A stretch of 9,796 nt of DNA from Gammaproteobacteria bacterium (GTDB lineage Bacteria > Pseudomonadota > Gammaproteobacteria > UBA6429 > Thiohalophilaceae): contig JAUVGM010000055.1 of the NCBI GenBank assembly GCA_030593785.1, forward strand, positions 1 through 9,796, given 5' to 3'. Below, piece after piece: positions 1 through 6,702 of this stretch. Every line of letters begins with the position of its first letter. The stretch's first letter is position 1. Made by a program: the position numbers and the translations under genes. The notes below the pieces were generated by a model that saw only the letters and a program-made list of their open reading frames with translations, did not search any database and was not told the DNA's origin.

Positions 1-96
1 ATCAAGTTGGTTGGTTAAAATACGAACTCGTGCATCATCACCTTTTGGTTCAATGGCAGCGACTTCACCAATTGATTGAATAATTCCTGTAAACAT
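1..96 (-). CDS. ribE: Riboflavin synthase, alpha chain (N-terminal part only)
   Basis: The reading frame starts with an ATG at 96-94 and runs off the left edge of the window, so only 32 residues are visible. They begin MFTGIIQSIGEVAAIEP, the typical N-terminus of riboflavin synthase alpha, which dismutates two 6,7-dimethyl-8-ribityllumazine molecules to riboflavin. The start lies 2 bases after the ribD stop codon, and its GGAA ribosome-binding element lies inside the end of ribD, which suggests translational coupling. The gene is called ribE here in the E. coli sense (also ribC in some genomes). The identification rests on the N-terminal signature and on the position after ribD. Confidence 0.9.
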   Translation of the reverse strand, partial: MFTGIIQSIGEVAAIEPKGDDARVRILTNQLD

Positions 97-98
97 AT

Positions 99-1211
99 TT
101 AGTGATGTTCCAAATTAAGCTGCTTTACTTTTGCAGTTATACGTAAATCTTGCCCGACTAATCTTTGATCTTTTATATCTAGTTCAATTTTATCTTGCAT
201 AGATTCTAAACCTGGCAAAGCAAATAAGCCACGCGCATTGTTACCCATTAAAACCGGCGCCATATAAATGATCAGTTCATCAATTAAGCCTGCCTGTAAC
301 ATGGCACCACTCAAAGTTGCACCAGTTTCCAGCAAGACATCATTAATATGCATATCACTTAATTGTTGCAACACTGATTTCAAATCCACACTGGTATTAC
401 AGTATGGCATCATATGAATATCCGCACCGGCATCCTTTAATGCCTGTGCAATATGCTCATCAGCACTACATGTCATTAATACTGTTTGGCCCGGCTCTTT
501 TAACATTTTCGCATCGGTTGGCATGCTTAAGTTAGTATCAACCACAACACGAATAGGGTGAGACTCAACACCTTCTAACCGAACCGTCATAGATGGATTA
601 TCGGCCAATACCGTTCCAACACCCGTTAAGATTGCAGAACTCCTGGCGCGTAAACGTTGTACGTCTTCACGCGCAGCAGCGGATGTTATCCATTTACTTT
701 CTCCTGATGCCATTGCAGTTCTGCCATCCAAACTCATAGCTAACTTACAACGAACATAAGGCAAACGTTTTTGCATACGTTTAATAAAACCTAAGTTTAA
801 TTCTTTTGCTTGTTCTTCCAGCAAACCATGCTCAACAATTATTCCAGCAGACTCCAGTTGCTTTAAACCTTGCCCGGACACTTTTGAATGAGGATCAATC
901 ATCGCAGCAACAACACGTTTAACTTTTGCTTTAATGAGTGCATCAGTGCAAGGTGGCGTCTTTCCCTGATGGCAACATGGCTCTAATGTTACATAAGCAG
1001 TTGAACCTTCAGCTTTTCCACCTGCTTGATTTAATGCATTAATCTCAGCATGGGCCTCGCCAGCTTTTTCATGCCAGCCTTCACCAACAATTTCACCATC
1101 TTTTACTAAAACACAACCCACATTCGGGTTCGGTGCAGTGGTATAAAACCCTTTTTTCGCCAACATCAAAGCACGAGACATATACTTGTGATCATTAGCA
1201 GAAAATGTCAT
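99..1211 (-). CDS. ribD: Bifunctional diaminohydroxyphosphoribosylaminopyrimidine deaminase / 5-amino-6-(5-phosphoribosylamino)uracil reductase
   Basis: This cytoplasmic enzyme carries out the second and third steps of riboflavin synthesis from GTP. The 370 residues match the usual family length. The N-terminal cytidine-deaminase-like domain (about 1-150) has the zinc site HAE at 54-56, with Cys79 and Cys88 in EPCCHQGKTPPC. The C-terminal reductase domain (about 152-365) begins with VRCKLAMSLDGRTA and contains ITSxxAREDVQRLRA followed by TGVGTVLADNP, the NADPH- and substrate-binding signature. The ATG directly abuts the nrdR stop codon (TAGATG). A GAGGA element seven bases upstream lies in the last codons of nrdR. 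The gene sits in the glyA-nrdR-ribD-ribE run, and both domains look intact. Confidence 0.97.
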   Translation of the reverse strand: MTFSANDHKYMSRALMLAKKGFYTTAPNPNVGCVLVKDGEIVGEGWHEKAGEAHAEINALNQAGGKAEGSTAYVTLEPCCHQGKTPPCTDALIKAKVKRVVAAMIDPHSKVSGQGLKQLESAGIIVEHGLLEEQAKELNLGFIKRMQKRLPYVRCKLAMSLDGRTAMASGESKWITSAAAREDVQRLRARSSAILTGVGTVLADNPSMTVRLEGVESHPIRVVVDTNLSMPTDAKMLKEPGQTVLMTCSADEHIAQALKDAGADIHMMPYCNTSVDLKSVLQQLSDMHINDVLLETGATLSGAMLQAGLIDELIIYMAPVLMGNNARGLFALPGLESMQDKIELDIKDQRLVGQDLRITAKVKQLNLEHH

Positions 1212-1715
1212 CTAGTCATCCTCAGGCAATAATGATTTTTGTTGCCGTTTAACTTCTGGAGAAGGACCTTGCTTAAGTTTTTCTATCTCTTCTTCGAAAG
1301 CACTAACATCTTCAAAACTTCTGTAGACAGAAGCGAAACGAACATAAGCAACCTGATCTAAATCACGCAGCTCATCCATGACCCAACTGCCCACATGCTC
1401 CGCAGGAATTTCTCTGTCACCCGTTGCACGCATCCGCTTCATGATATGCACAATCGCTTTTTCTACATCATCAGTACCAACCGGGCGTTTTTCTAACGCA
1501 CGTTGTATGCCGGAACGAAGTTTATTTTCATCAAAGGGCTCACGTTGACCGCTTTGCTTAATGATATGCGGCATCACCAGCTCAGCAGATTCAAAAGTAG
1601 TAAAACGCTCACCACATGACTGGCATTCACGACGACGTCTTACCATTGCACCTTCGTTGGCTAAACGTGAATCAATAACCTTGGTATCGTCAGCGCTGCA
1701 AAAAGGACAATGCAT
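1212..1715 (-). CDS. nrdR: Transcriptional repressor NrdR of ribonucleotide reductase genes
   Basis: The 167-residue protein starts MHCPFCSADDTKVIDSR. Its zinc ribbon has cysteine pairs at 3/6 and 31/34, followed by GERFTTFE. The ATP-cone domain (about 46-136) includes REPFDENKLRSGIQRALEKRPV and the conserved VAYVRFASVYRSF ending. In the family, NrdR senses ATP/dATP and represses nrd genes through NrdR boxes; no nrd gene or NrdR box was seen in this window. The start is 3 bases after the glyA stop and has no clear ribosome-binding site of its own, which fits coupling to glyA translation. The acidic and basic tail after residue 150 is variable in this family. Confidence 0.97.
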   Translation of the reverse strand: MHCPFCSADDTKVIDSRLANEGAMVRRRRECQSCGERFTTFESAELVMPHIIKQSGQREPFDENKLRSGIQRALEKRPVGTDDVEKAIVHIMKRMRATGDREIPAEHVGSWVMDELRDLDQVAYVRFASVYRSFEDVSAFEEEIEKLKQGPSPEVKRQQKSLLPEDD

Positions 1716-1718
1716 AGT

Positions 1719-2984
1719 CTATTTATATACAGGGTTCTTTTTACAAATAGCCAAAGCTTTATCTTTAACTTCATTGATGACTTTCTCATCGCCATTTGCA
1801 TCAATAATGTCACACATCCAACTGGCTAAATCACTGCAATCTTTTTCATCAAAACCACGTGTTGTCACAGCAGGAGTACCAACACGAATACCGCTGGTAA
1901 CAAAAGGTGATTGAGGATCGTTGGGTACTGAGTTCATATTGATTGTAATATTCGCCTGACCTAACCACGCATCAACCGCTTTACCAGTTAAACCTTTTGC
2001 AATGAAGCTGACGAGGAATAAATGATCGTCTGTTCCACCTGAAACAACATCATAACCACGATCAATAAATACGGTTGCCATTGCTTGTGCATTTTTAACA
2101 ACTTGTTTTTGATATTCTTTAAACTCAGGTTGTAAGGCTTCTTTGAACGCCACTGCTTTTGCTGCAATCACATGCATTAATGGGCCACCTTGAGTACCAG
2201 GGAAAATCATTGAGTTTATTTTTTTCTCAATTTCTGGATTCGATTTTGCGAGAATAATGCCGCCACGTGGTCCACGTAATGTTTTATGTGTCGTTGATGT
2301 TGTGACATCAGCAATGCCCACGGGACTAGGATAAACACCTGCAGCAATCAAACCAGCAACGTGTGCCATATCAACCATAAGGTAAGCACCTACTTTGTCC
2401 GCAATGTCACGGAAACGCTGCCAATCAACAACTCGCGAATATGCAGAAAAACCCGCAATGATCATTTTAGGTTTATGTTCATTCGCTAATGCTTCAACTT
2501 GCTCGTAATCAATCTCACCCGTTTCTTCGTTCAAACCATATTGCACGGCATTAAAAAGTTTACCAGAAAAGCTAACTTTTGAACCGTGTGTTAAATGTCC
2601 ACCGTGAGCAAGGCTCATACCTAAAACTGTATCGCCTGCTTGAAGCAATGCAAAATAAACTGCAGCATTAGCCTGTGAACCTGAGTGAGGTTGCACATTG
2701 GCATAATCTGCACCAAATAATTCTTTTACCCGATCGATAGCTAATTGTTCTGCTATATCAACATACTCACAACCACCGTAATAACGTTTACCCGGGTACC
2801 CTTCAGCATATTTATTCGTTAACGCAGAGCCTTGCGCTTCCATCACCCGTGGGCTGGCATAGTTTTCTGATGCAATTAACTCAATATGCTCTTCTTGACG
2901 AATTTCTTCATTTTCAATTGCTTGTGCTAATTCATCGTCAAAACCCGAAATTGTCATGTCTTTACTGAAGCCTTTACCAAACAT
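1719..2984 (-). CDS. glyA: Serine hydroxymethyltransferase
   Basis: This pyridoxal-phosphate enzyme converts serine and tetrahydrofolate to glycine and 5,10-methylene-tetrahydrofolate. The 421 residues are close to the usual 415-420. Visible signatures are HIELIASENYASPRVMEAQG, TNKYAEGYPGKRYYGG, the PLP-binding VDMAHVAGLIAAGVYPSP, and STTHKTLRGPRGG with the Schiff-base lysine at 234. I chose the first ATG because AGGGGA precedes it at a good distance. The internal Met10 has only a weak ribosome-binding site, although starting there would bring the N-terminus nearer to some relatives. It is the first gene of the minus-strand run that continues to nrdR, ribD and ribE. Confidence 0.98.
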   Translation of the reverse strand: MFGKGFSKDMTISGFDDELAQAIENEEIRQEEHIELIASENYASPRVMEAQGSALTNKYAEGYPGKRYYGGCEYVDIAEQLAIDRVKELFGADYANVQPHSGSQANAAVYFALLQAGDTVLGMSLAHGGHLTHGSKVSFSGKLFNAVQYGLNEETGEIDYEQVEALANEHKPKMIIAGFSAYSRVVDWQRFRDIADKVGAYLMVDMAHVAGLIAAGVYPSPVGIADVTTSTTHKTLRGPRGGIILAKSNPEIEKKINSMIFPGTQGGPLMHVIAAKAVAFKEALQPEFKEYQKQVVKNAQAMATVFIDRGYDVVSGGTDDHLFLVSFIAKGLTGKAVDAWLGQANITINMNSVPNDPQSPFVTSGIRVGTPAVTTRGFDEKDCSDLASWMCDIIDANGDEKVINEVKDKALAICKKNPVYK

Positions 2985-3277
2985 GGATATCCCCTAAGTA
3001 TGTTTTCTTTAAAATGTTAATTTCGTTATAAATCAGTAGGTTAATAAATAATATTAGGCTAAACGATCCATATTGGAACGTATTTTCTATCCAATTTTAC
3101 GCCACTGAAAAAGGTCGATAATACTAACCGATCTTTGGAATAAATGCATTGAAACTTAGGTTTTGGCCAGCGTACGAGGCGGAATGTTGAAGTGCTGGAG
3201 GGGGGTGAAATCAGACCAATTAGCCAAACTGTATTTTTAATTATTAGCTTTTGATTGAGGCTTATTTTCTTTGAAAT
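2985..3277. other. Intergenic region upstream of glyA, no convincing gene
   Basis: Between the glyA start and the terminator at 3278-3303 there is room for a glyA promoter (AT-rich 2995-3060) but no well-matched -35/-10 pair. The segment at about 3061-3240 is less AT-rich than its flanks and includes a run of six G at about 3200. An open frame on the minus strand (3059-3292) overlaps the terminator, has no ribosome-binding site and resembles nothing I recognise, so I do not call it a gene. No riboswitch or tRNA was seen. Confidence 0.5.
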
Positions 3278-3303
3278 AAAAAACCCCGCCAAAAGGCGGG
3301 GCT
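3278..3303 (-). terminator. Rho-independent terminator of the exported-protein gene
   Basis: A perfect 7-bp GC stem (CCCCGCC at 3284-3290, GGCGGGG at 3295-3301) closes a four-base loop. Read on the minus strand it is followed by six T (3283-3278). It lies 30 bases after the stop codon of the 3331-4245 gene and insulates glyA from it. Confidence 0.93.
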
Positions 3304-3330
3304 AAAGTACAACGAAGCACATTTAATTAT

Positions 3331-4245
3331 TTATTCTTCTTCGAATTGGCCACCAACACTAATTGTTAGCGCTTCATGAATTGCTGTAGGTGAACACATG
3401 ATTGAAGCAAAGCTGTTGCTACCCATCATAGATAAATCAGGGAAACTAATAGCAATACGGAACTCGGCAGGTAACGCATAAACAGTACCTTTAGAAATAA
3501 CAACTTCATATGGTAAGTGACCTGTTGATTTCAATTTTTTGAAATCAATTTGATCCATAATATATTTGTCACCACTGCAATCCAGATTACCCGGACCCGC
3601 CATGCTCACACCAATTACCGTTTCTTCTTTACCAGGAATATCGATACGGTAAACTTTTTTCGCACCACCTTTACTGCCTGTTGCTAATGCTGCTTCAACT
3701 TTTTCAATCGCAACTTGCTGATTTCCATATTCAGCTAAATTAAGACGATCATCAAAATAAGGCATTAACCATTTATATTGGTAGTCACGTAAACCAGCAG
3801 CTGTAACGCCTTCATCAGGACCAAACGAACCTTTATCACCTAATGTGGCTTTTAATTTTGCAGTGATAGATTTTAAATCACCCTTCATGCGATAAGCATG
3901 TGACATATAAGTTGGGTTAGTAAATGCAACCTGAACATCATTACCTACCTTAGTGATACTGACACGTTGAGCGGCACCAAACGCACCGAAATCAGACTTT
4001 GCAGCGTTTGCTTTTAATGTACTGTTTGTCACGATTAAAATCGTTGCATTACTGTACGGTGAATATTCACCAACCACTTCAAAACCACCTTTCGTAAGTT
4101 TTGCTTTAGTCGCAGCTGCAACCGAGGCAACATCACCCGATTTTTTCTCTGCTAAAATATATGTTTTAAGTTTTATATCTGCAGCAATACCCGTAGCGGC
4201 ATATAAAAAACCAAACCCAACCATTAAAAATTTAACTAATTTCAT
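3331..4245 (-). CDS. Exported protein of unknown function, possibly DUF302-like N-terminal half
   Basis: I do not recognise this 304-residue protein with certainty. It starts with a Sec-type signal peptide (basic MKLVK, hydrophobic 6-20, likely cleavage after Ala22 in GIAA), so the mature protein should be periplasmic. Residues 26-120 (TYILAEKK, GFEVVGEYSPYSNATILIVT, TNPTYMSHAYRM) alternate helices and strands in a way that recalls DUF302-type domains, but this is a weak impression. The mature chain has two cysteines, Cys223 (LDCSGD) and Cys284 (SIMCSP), that could form a disulfide or bind something. An AGGA element lies nine bases before the ATG. It lies 257 bases after DsrE-like copy A on the same strand and ends in a strong terminator. 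A role in sulfur oxidation is inferred from location only. Confidence 0.85.
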   Translation of the reverse strand: MKLVKFLMVGFGFLYAATGIAADIKLKTYILAEKKSGDVASVAAATKAKLTKGGFEVVGEYSPYSNATILIVTNSTLKANAAKSDFGAFGAAQRVSITKVGNDVQVAFTNPTYMSHAYRMKGDLKSITAKLKATLGDKGSFGPDEGVTAAGLRDYQYKWLMPYFDDRLNLAEYGNQQVAIEKVEAALATGSKGGAKKVYRIDIPGKEETVIGVSMAGPGNLDCSGDKYIMDQIDFKKLKSTGHLPYEVVISKGTVYALPAEFRIAISFPDLSMMGSNSFASIMCSPTAIHEALTISVGGQFEEE

Positions 4246-4414
4246 TGAATTATATCCTCGAAAAAATTTATTATTTTAGAAGAAAAAGAACACGTAAAAG
4301 TTACAAGTAGTTCTGCACTGATAGTACGCCCTGAACTAAATCGCAGCAACCAATGACGGGCAAGTTATTGTTATTACAAAGTGCTCAACCGTCTGCCTGT
4401 TCCTAATTGGTGCT

Positions 4415-4440
4415 GCTATTGTAGCTGTTGCTACAATAGC
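4415..4440. repeat. Perfect 11-bp inverted repeat (operator or RNA hairpin)
   Basis: GCTATTGTAGC (4415-4425) and GCTACAATAGC (4430-4440) are exact reverse complements around a four-base spacer. The site lies 63 bases after the stop of DsrE-like copy A and about 170 bases before the start of the exported-protein gene. No T-run follows on the minus strand. On the plus strand a T-run begins only about 14 bases later, with no plus-strand gene upstream. An operator or a stabilising mRNA 3' hairpin is therefore as likely as a terminator. The rest of 4246-4502 shows only a weak promoter candidate for the downstream gene. Confidence 0.6.
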
Positions 4441-4502
4441 GCCCAATAATCTTATTTTTTTGACTCCCCCACACACAAATCAACGGGGTATAACTTACAT
4501 AT

Positions 4503-4982
4503 TTACATGAACAAACTGATATCAGCTTCACCGGCAAATTCGAAGAATAATGCTGCTCCACCAAATTCAACACCGTCAATGAAGGCTTTTGGATTCATAT
4601 CAAATAAATCAACTGTCATTTGGCAAGCAATAAATCTTACTTCTGCTTCCTGACAAAGTTCACGTAGCTCTTCCAGACTCGCAACACCTTTTGCTTTCAT
4701 CTTGTTTTTCATCATCATGGTCATCATGCTTTGCATGCCTGGAATTGCGGTACCAATTACAGGGAACCATTTGTCCATTGCCATAGGCATTGGCATACCC
4801 GGGTTGCCTAATGGGCTAACCTGAACATCCATCTTTTTCTTCAATAATTGCAGACCGTAGAAGGTGAAAAAGATTTCAACTTGATAGCCTAATGCTGATG
4901 CGGTTGACGCTAAAATGAACGGTGGGTAACCCCAATCCAATGTGCCTTTTGTGGCAATAATTGCTAATTTCTTTTCACTCAT
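4503..4982 (-). CDS. DsrE/DsrF-like (DsrE2-type) sulfur-relay protein, copy A
   Basis: This 159-residue protein begins KKLAIIATKGTLDWGYPPF and continues with a DsrE-like alternating fold (ILASTASALGYQVEIFFTFYGL). Cys110 and Cys120 (ELCQEAEVRFIACQMTVDLF) are the candidate persulfide cysteines. It ends in GEADISLFM. Proteins of the DsrE/TusA group bind or transfer persulfide sulfur in the cytoplasm. The segment 63-95 is unusual, with 11 methionines and a hydrophobic core, and might touch the membrane. A GAGGGA ribosome-binding site precedes the ATG. The gene lies 132 bases after the Crp/Fnr-type regulator on the same strand. The protein is identical to that of copy B at 6098-6577, though the DNA differs at about 18 synonymous sites. 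I cannot assign the exact DsrE subfamily by reading alone. Confidence 0.88.
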   Translation of the reverse strand: MSEKKLAIIATKGTLDWGYPPFILASTASALGYQVEIFFTFYGLQLLKKKMDVQVSPLGNPGMPMPMAMDKWFPVIGTAIPGMQSMMTMMMKNKMKAKGVASLEELRELCQEAEVRFIACQMTVDLFDMNPKAFIDGVEFGGAALFFEFAGEADISLFM

Positions 4983-5041
4983 GACTATCCCTCACGTTTA
5001 TATATGATATTCGACTTTAATACTGGAGATTTTGTACGGCT

Positions 5042-5051
5042 TTACGTGTAA
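5042..5051. promoter_or_regulatory. Short dyad upstream of DsrE-like copy A
   Basis: TTAC-GT-GTAA is a small symmetric site in the 132-base gap between the regulator and copy A. A TATCAT (-10-like, minus strand, 5009-5004) lies downstream without a good -35, the arrangement expected of an activator-dependent promoter. The dyad centre would be about 50 bases before the inferred start point. It does not match the TTGAT-N4-ATCAA consensus, so the call is tentative. Confidence 0.2.
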
Positions 5052-5114
5052 GTTCAGTACGTTTAGGCACATAAGGTGGAGTTTATTTAGAAGAGACTAG
5101 GCTGAGCGGCCTAT

Positions 5115-5852
5115 TTAGGATAAATCTTTTCGTTGCTTACCTTTACCTTCACTTACGAGGTGAAGAGTATTCTTGCAGATCAAATGAATTTTTCCACGTG
5201 CCAGCTGAATACAACGCTTGTGCTCAAAATCCTTAAGAATTCTGCTAATCATCTCGCGAGTAGTGCCTAACTCATCTGCGATATCACTGTGAGTGATACT
5301 TACAGGATGGCCACAAGAGCGATTAAACTGATCGTTTAACCAACATGCTACGCGAAGATCCAGTCGATTAAATGCAAAGCCGGAAATTAAATCAGCCATC
5401 TGTGACAAGCGGCTAGTTAACGTCCGTAAGACATAATTACGGAAACTTGAGGATTCATCTAACGCTTTTTTGAATGCTTTACGTGAAATAACAAGACCAC
5501 GCATAGGTTTTTCAGCTCTCGCAATAATTGGATAATGATTACCATCCACAAGACTATTGAGGTTATGTATACAAAGTTGACCCGGTTCTACTCGGTAAAG
5601 GGTCACTTCCCTGCCTTCACTAGATTCTTTAAATACCCGAATACAGCCTTCCACAATCAGCATAAAATATTCGCAAACCTGATTTTCCTGGAAAAGGATG
5701 GTATTGGCTTCGACCGAGTGTATTTTAGCGCTCGCCAACATATCCCAACACTCAGCATCTGCATTCTCAGTTAAATCGGGATAATCCAATAATAGGCTTT
5801 TTAATTCAGAATCCTCTGAATGGATGGGCTGAAAAGGTGTAACAACACTCAT
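5115..5852 (-). CDS. Crp/Fnr-family transcriptional regulator
   Basis: I start this gene at the ATG at 5852-5850, because GAGGA (5864-5860) sits seven bases before it. A GTG six codons upstream (5870) has no ribosome-binding site. The protein has 245 residues. The cyclic-nucleotide-like beta-barrel covers about 35-130 (ILFQENQVCEYFMLIVEGCIRVF, then GREVTLYRVEPGQLC) and is followed by a long dimer helix at about 132-160. The winged helix-turn-helix (about 185-230) has recognition helix TTREMISRILKDFE with Arg199, Glu200, Ser203 and Arg204, combining FNR- and CRP-type contact residues. The E...R-S pair that binds cAMP in CRP is missing, and there is no N-terminal cysteine cluster like that of FNR. 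Eight scattered cysteines remain as possible redox or sulfur sensors. It lies between the two DsrE-like copies, which are the obvious targets, but this is inference. Confidence 0.92.
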   Translation of the reverse strand: MSVVTPFQPIHSEDSELKSLLLDYPDLTENADAECWDMLASAKIHSVEANTILFQENQVCEYFMLIVEGCIRVFKESSEGREVTLYRVEPGQLCIHNLNSLVDGNHYPIIARAEKPMRGLVISRKAFKKALDESSSFRNYVLRTLTSRLSQMADLISGFAFNRLDLRVACWLNDQFNRSCGHPVSITHSDIADELGTTREMISRILKDFEHKRCIQLARGKIHLICKNTLHLVSEGKGKQRKDLS

Positions 5853-5922
5853 GAAACTATCCTCGAGCACCCAGTTTTAGCGAAGGCGCGCGTTTTGGTT
5901 CGGGGGGCAAACTTTAGCACTT

Positions 5923-5950
5923 ATTCTAGCCTAACTACTAACAAATTTAA
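5923..5950 (-). promoter_or_regulatory. Candidate promoter of the Crp/Fnr-type gene
   Basis: On the minus strand a TAGAAT (5928-5923), one base from the -10 consensus, lies 16 bases after TTAAAT (5950-5945), a poor -35. The tandem GTTAGTAGTTAGG in the spacer could be part of an operator. The start codon would be about 65 bases downstream, and the copy B terminator lies just upstream, so an independent promoter is needed here. Confidence 0.35.
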
Positions 5951-6015
5951 CCTCATTTACCCCTCTTTTTTGCTAGTAAATTCTTTATTTTTCTCTGCTG
6001 TATTTAGACTGACTC

Positions 6016-6058
6016 TAAAAAGCAAAACCCCAATGTCAAAGGCAATTGGGGGTTTGCT
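6016..6058 (-). terminator. Rho-independent terminator of DsrE-like copy B
   Basis: The arms AGCAAAACCCCAAT (6021-6034) and ATTGGGGGTTTGCT (6045-6058) form a stem of about 14 bp with one mismatch. On the minus strand the G-run is followed by TTTTGCTTTTT. It lies about 40 bases after the copy B stop codon and separates it from the regulator gene. Confidence 0.8.
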
Positions 6059-6097
6059 AAATTAATGGCCACGCGGTTACATGGCTATAATTAAAAC

Positions 6098-6577
6098 TTA
6101 CATGAACAAGCTGATATCAGCTTCACCGGCAAATTCAAAGAATAATGCCGCACCACCAAATTCAACTCCGTCAATGAAGGCTTTTGGATTCATATCAAAT
6201 AAATCAACCGTCATTTGGCAAGCAATGAATCTTACTTCTGCTTCCTGACACAGTTCACGTAACTCTTCCAGACTCGCAACACCTTTTGCTTTCATCTTGT
6301 TTTTCATCATCATGGTCATCATGCTTTGCATGCCTGGAATTGCGGTGCCAATTACTGGGAACCATTTATCCATTGCCATTGGCATTGGCATACCCGGGTT
6401 GCCTAATGGGCTAACCTGAACATCCATCTTTTTCTTCAATAATTGCAGACCGTAGAAGGTGAAAAAGATTTCAACTTGGTAGCCTAATGCTGATGCGGTT
6501 GACGCTAAAATAAACGGAGGGTAACCCCAGTCTAATGTGCCTTTTGTGGCAATAATTGCTAATTTCTTTTCACTCAT
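6098..6577 (-). CDS. DsrE/DsrF-like (DsrE2-type) sulfur-relay protein, copy B
   Basis: The 159-residue product is identical to copy A: same N-terminus MSEKKLAIIATKG, Met-rich segment 63-95, and Cys110 and Cys120. The coding DNA differs from copy A at about 18 positions, all third-base or otherwise silent, while the flanking DNA is unrelated. The repeat unit is therefore essentially the coding sequence. A strong GAGGTGA ribosome-binding site lies just before the ATG. The gene follows tusA on the same strand, but a hairpin terminator lies between them, so it may depend on read-through or on a promoter in 6578-6650, where an imperfect dyad (ACTCT...AGAGT) is present. TusA next to a DsrE-type protein is a known arrangement for cytoplasmic sulfur transfer in sulfur oxidisers; no rhodanese gene is seen here. 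Confidence 0.88.
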   Translation of the reverse strand: MSEKKLAIIATKGTLDWGYPPFILASTASALGYQVEIFFTFYGLQLLKKKMDVQVSPLGNPGMPMPMAMDKWFPVIGTAIPGMQSMMTMMMKNKMKAKGVASLEELRELCQEAEVRFIACQMTVDLFDMNPKAFIDGVEFGGAALFFEFAGEADISLFM

Positions 6578-6650
6578 GTCTTCACCTCATTAAATGAACA
6601 CTCTATCTTACAAGAGAGTATTTTTATTGCTGTTTGTTCCCGTTAAAGCA

Positions 6651-6688
6651 AAAAAAAGCCAGTTAAACAACTGTTTAACTGGCTTTTT
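6651..6688 (-). terminator. Rho-independent terminator after tusA
   Basis: AGCCAGTTAAAC (6657-6668) and GTTTAACTGGCT (6673-6684) pair perfectly around a four-base loop, with A and T tracts extending the stem on both sides. On the minus strand a run of seven T follows. It lies about 15 bases after the tusA stop codon. The symmetric tracts would let it work in both directions, but no plus-strand gene ends here. Confidence 0.9.
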
Positions 6689-6702
6689 GCAAAAAACGAT
6701 AT

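Noticed and set aside
3059..3292. A 77-codon open frame on the minus strand upstream of glyA
   Set aside because: It begins inside the terminator hairpin of the upstream gene, has no ribosome-binding site and has no recognisable protein features.
5098..5113. TAGGC...GCCTA stem after the Crp/Fnr-type gene as a terminator
   Set aside because: The stem is only 5 bp and no T-run follows on the minus strand.
5853..5870. GTG start six codons upstream for the Crp/Fnr-type gene
   Set aside because: The GAGGA ribosome-binding site lies inside these codons and is correctly spaced for the ATG at 5852.
4503..6577. The two DsrE-like copies as arms of a transposon
   Set aside because: They are direct repeats limited to the coding sequence, with no transposase, terminal inverted repeats or target duplication seen; the regulator between them is an ordinary gene.
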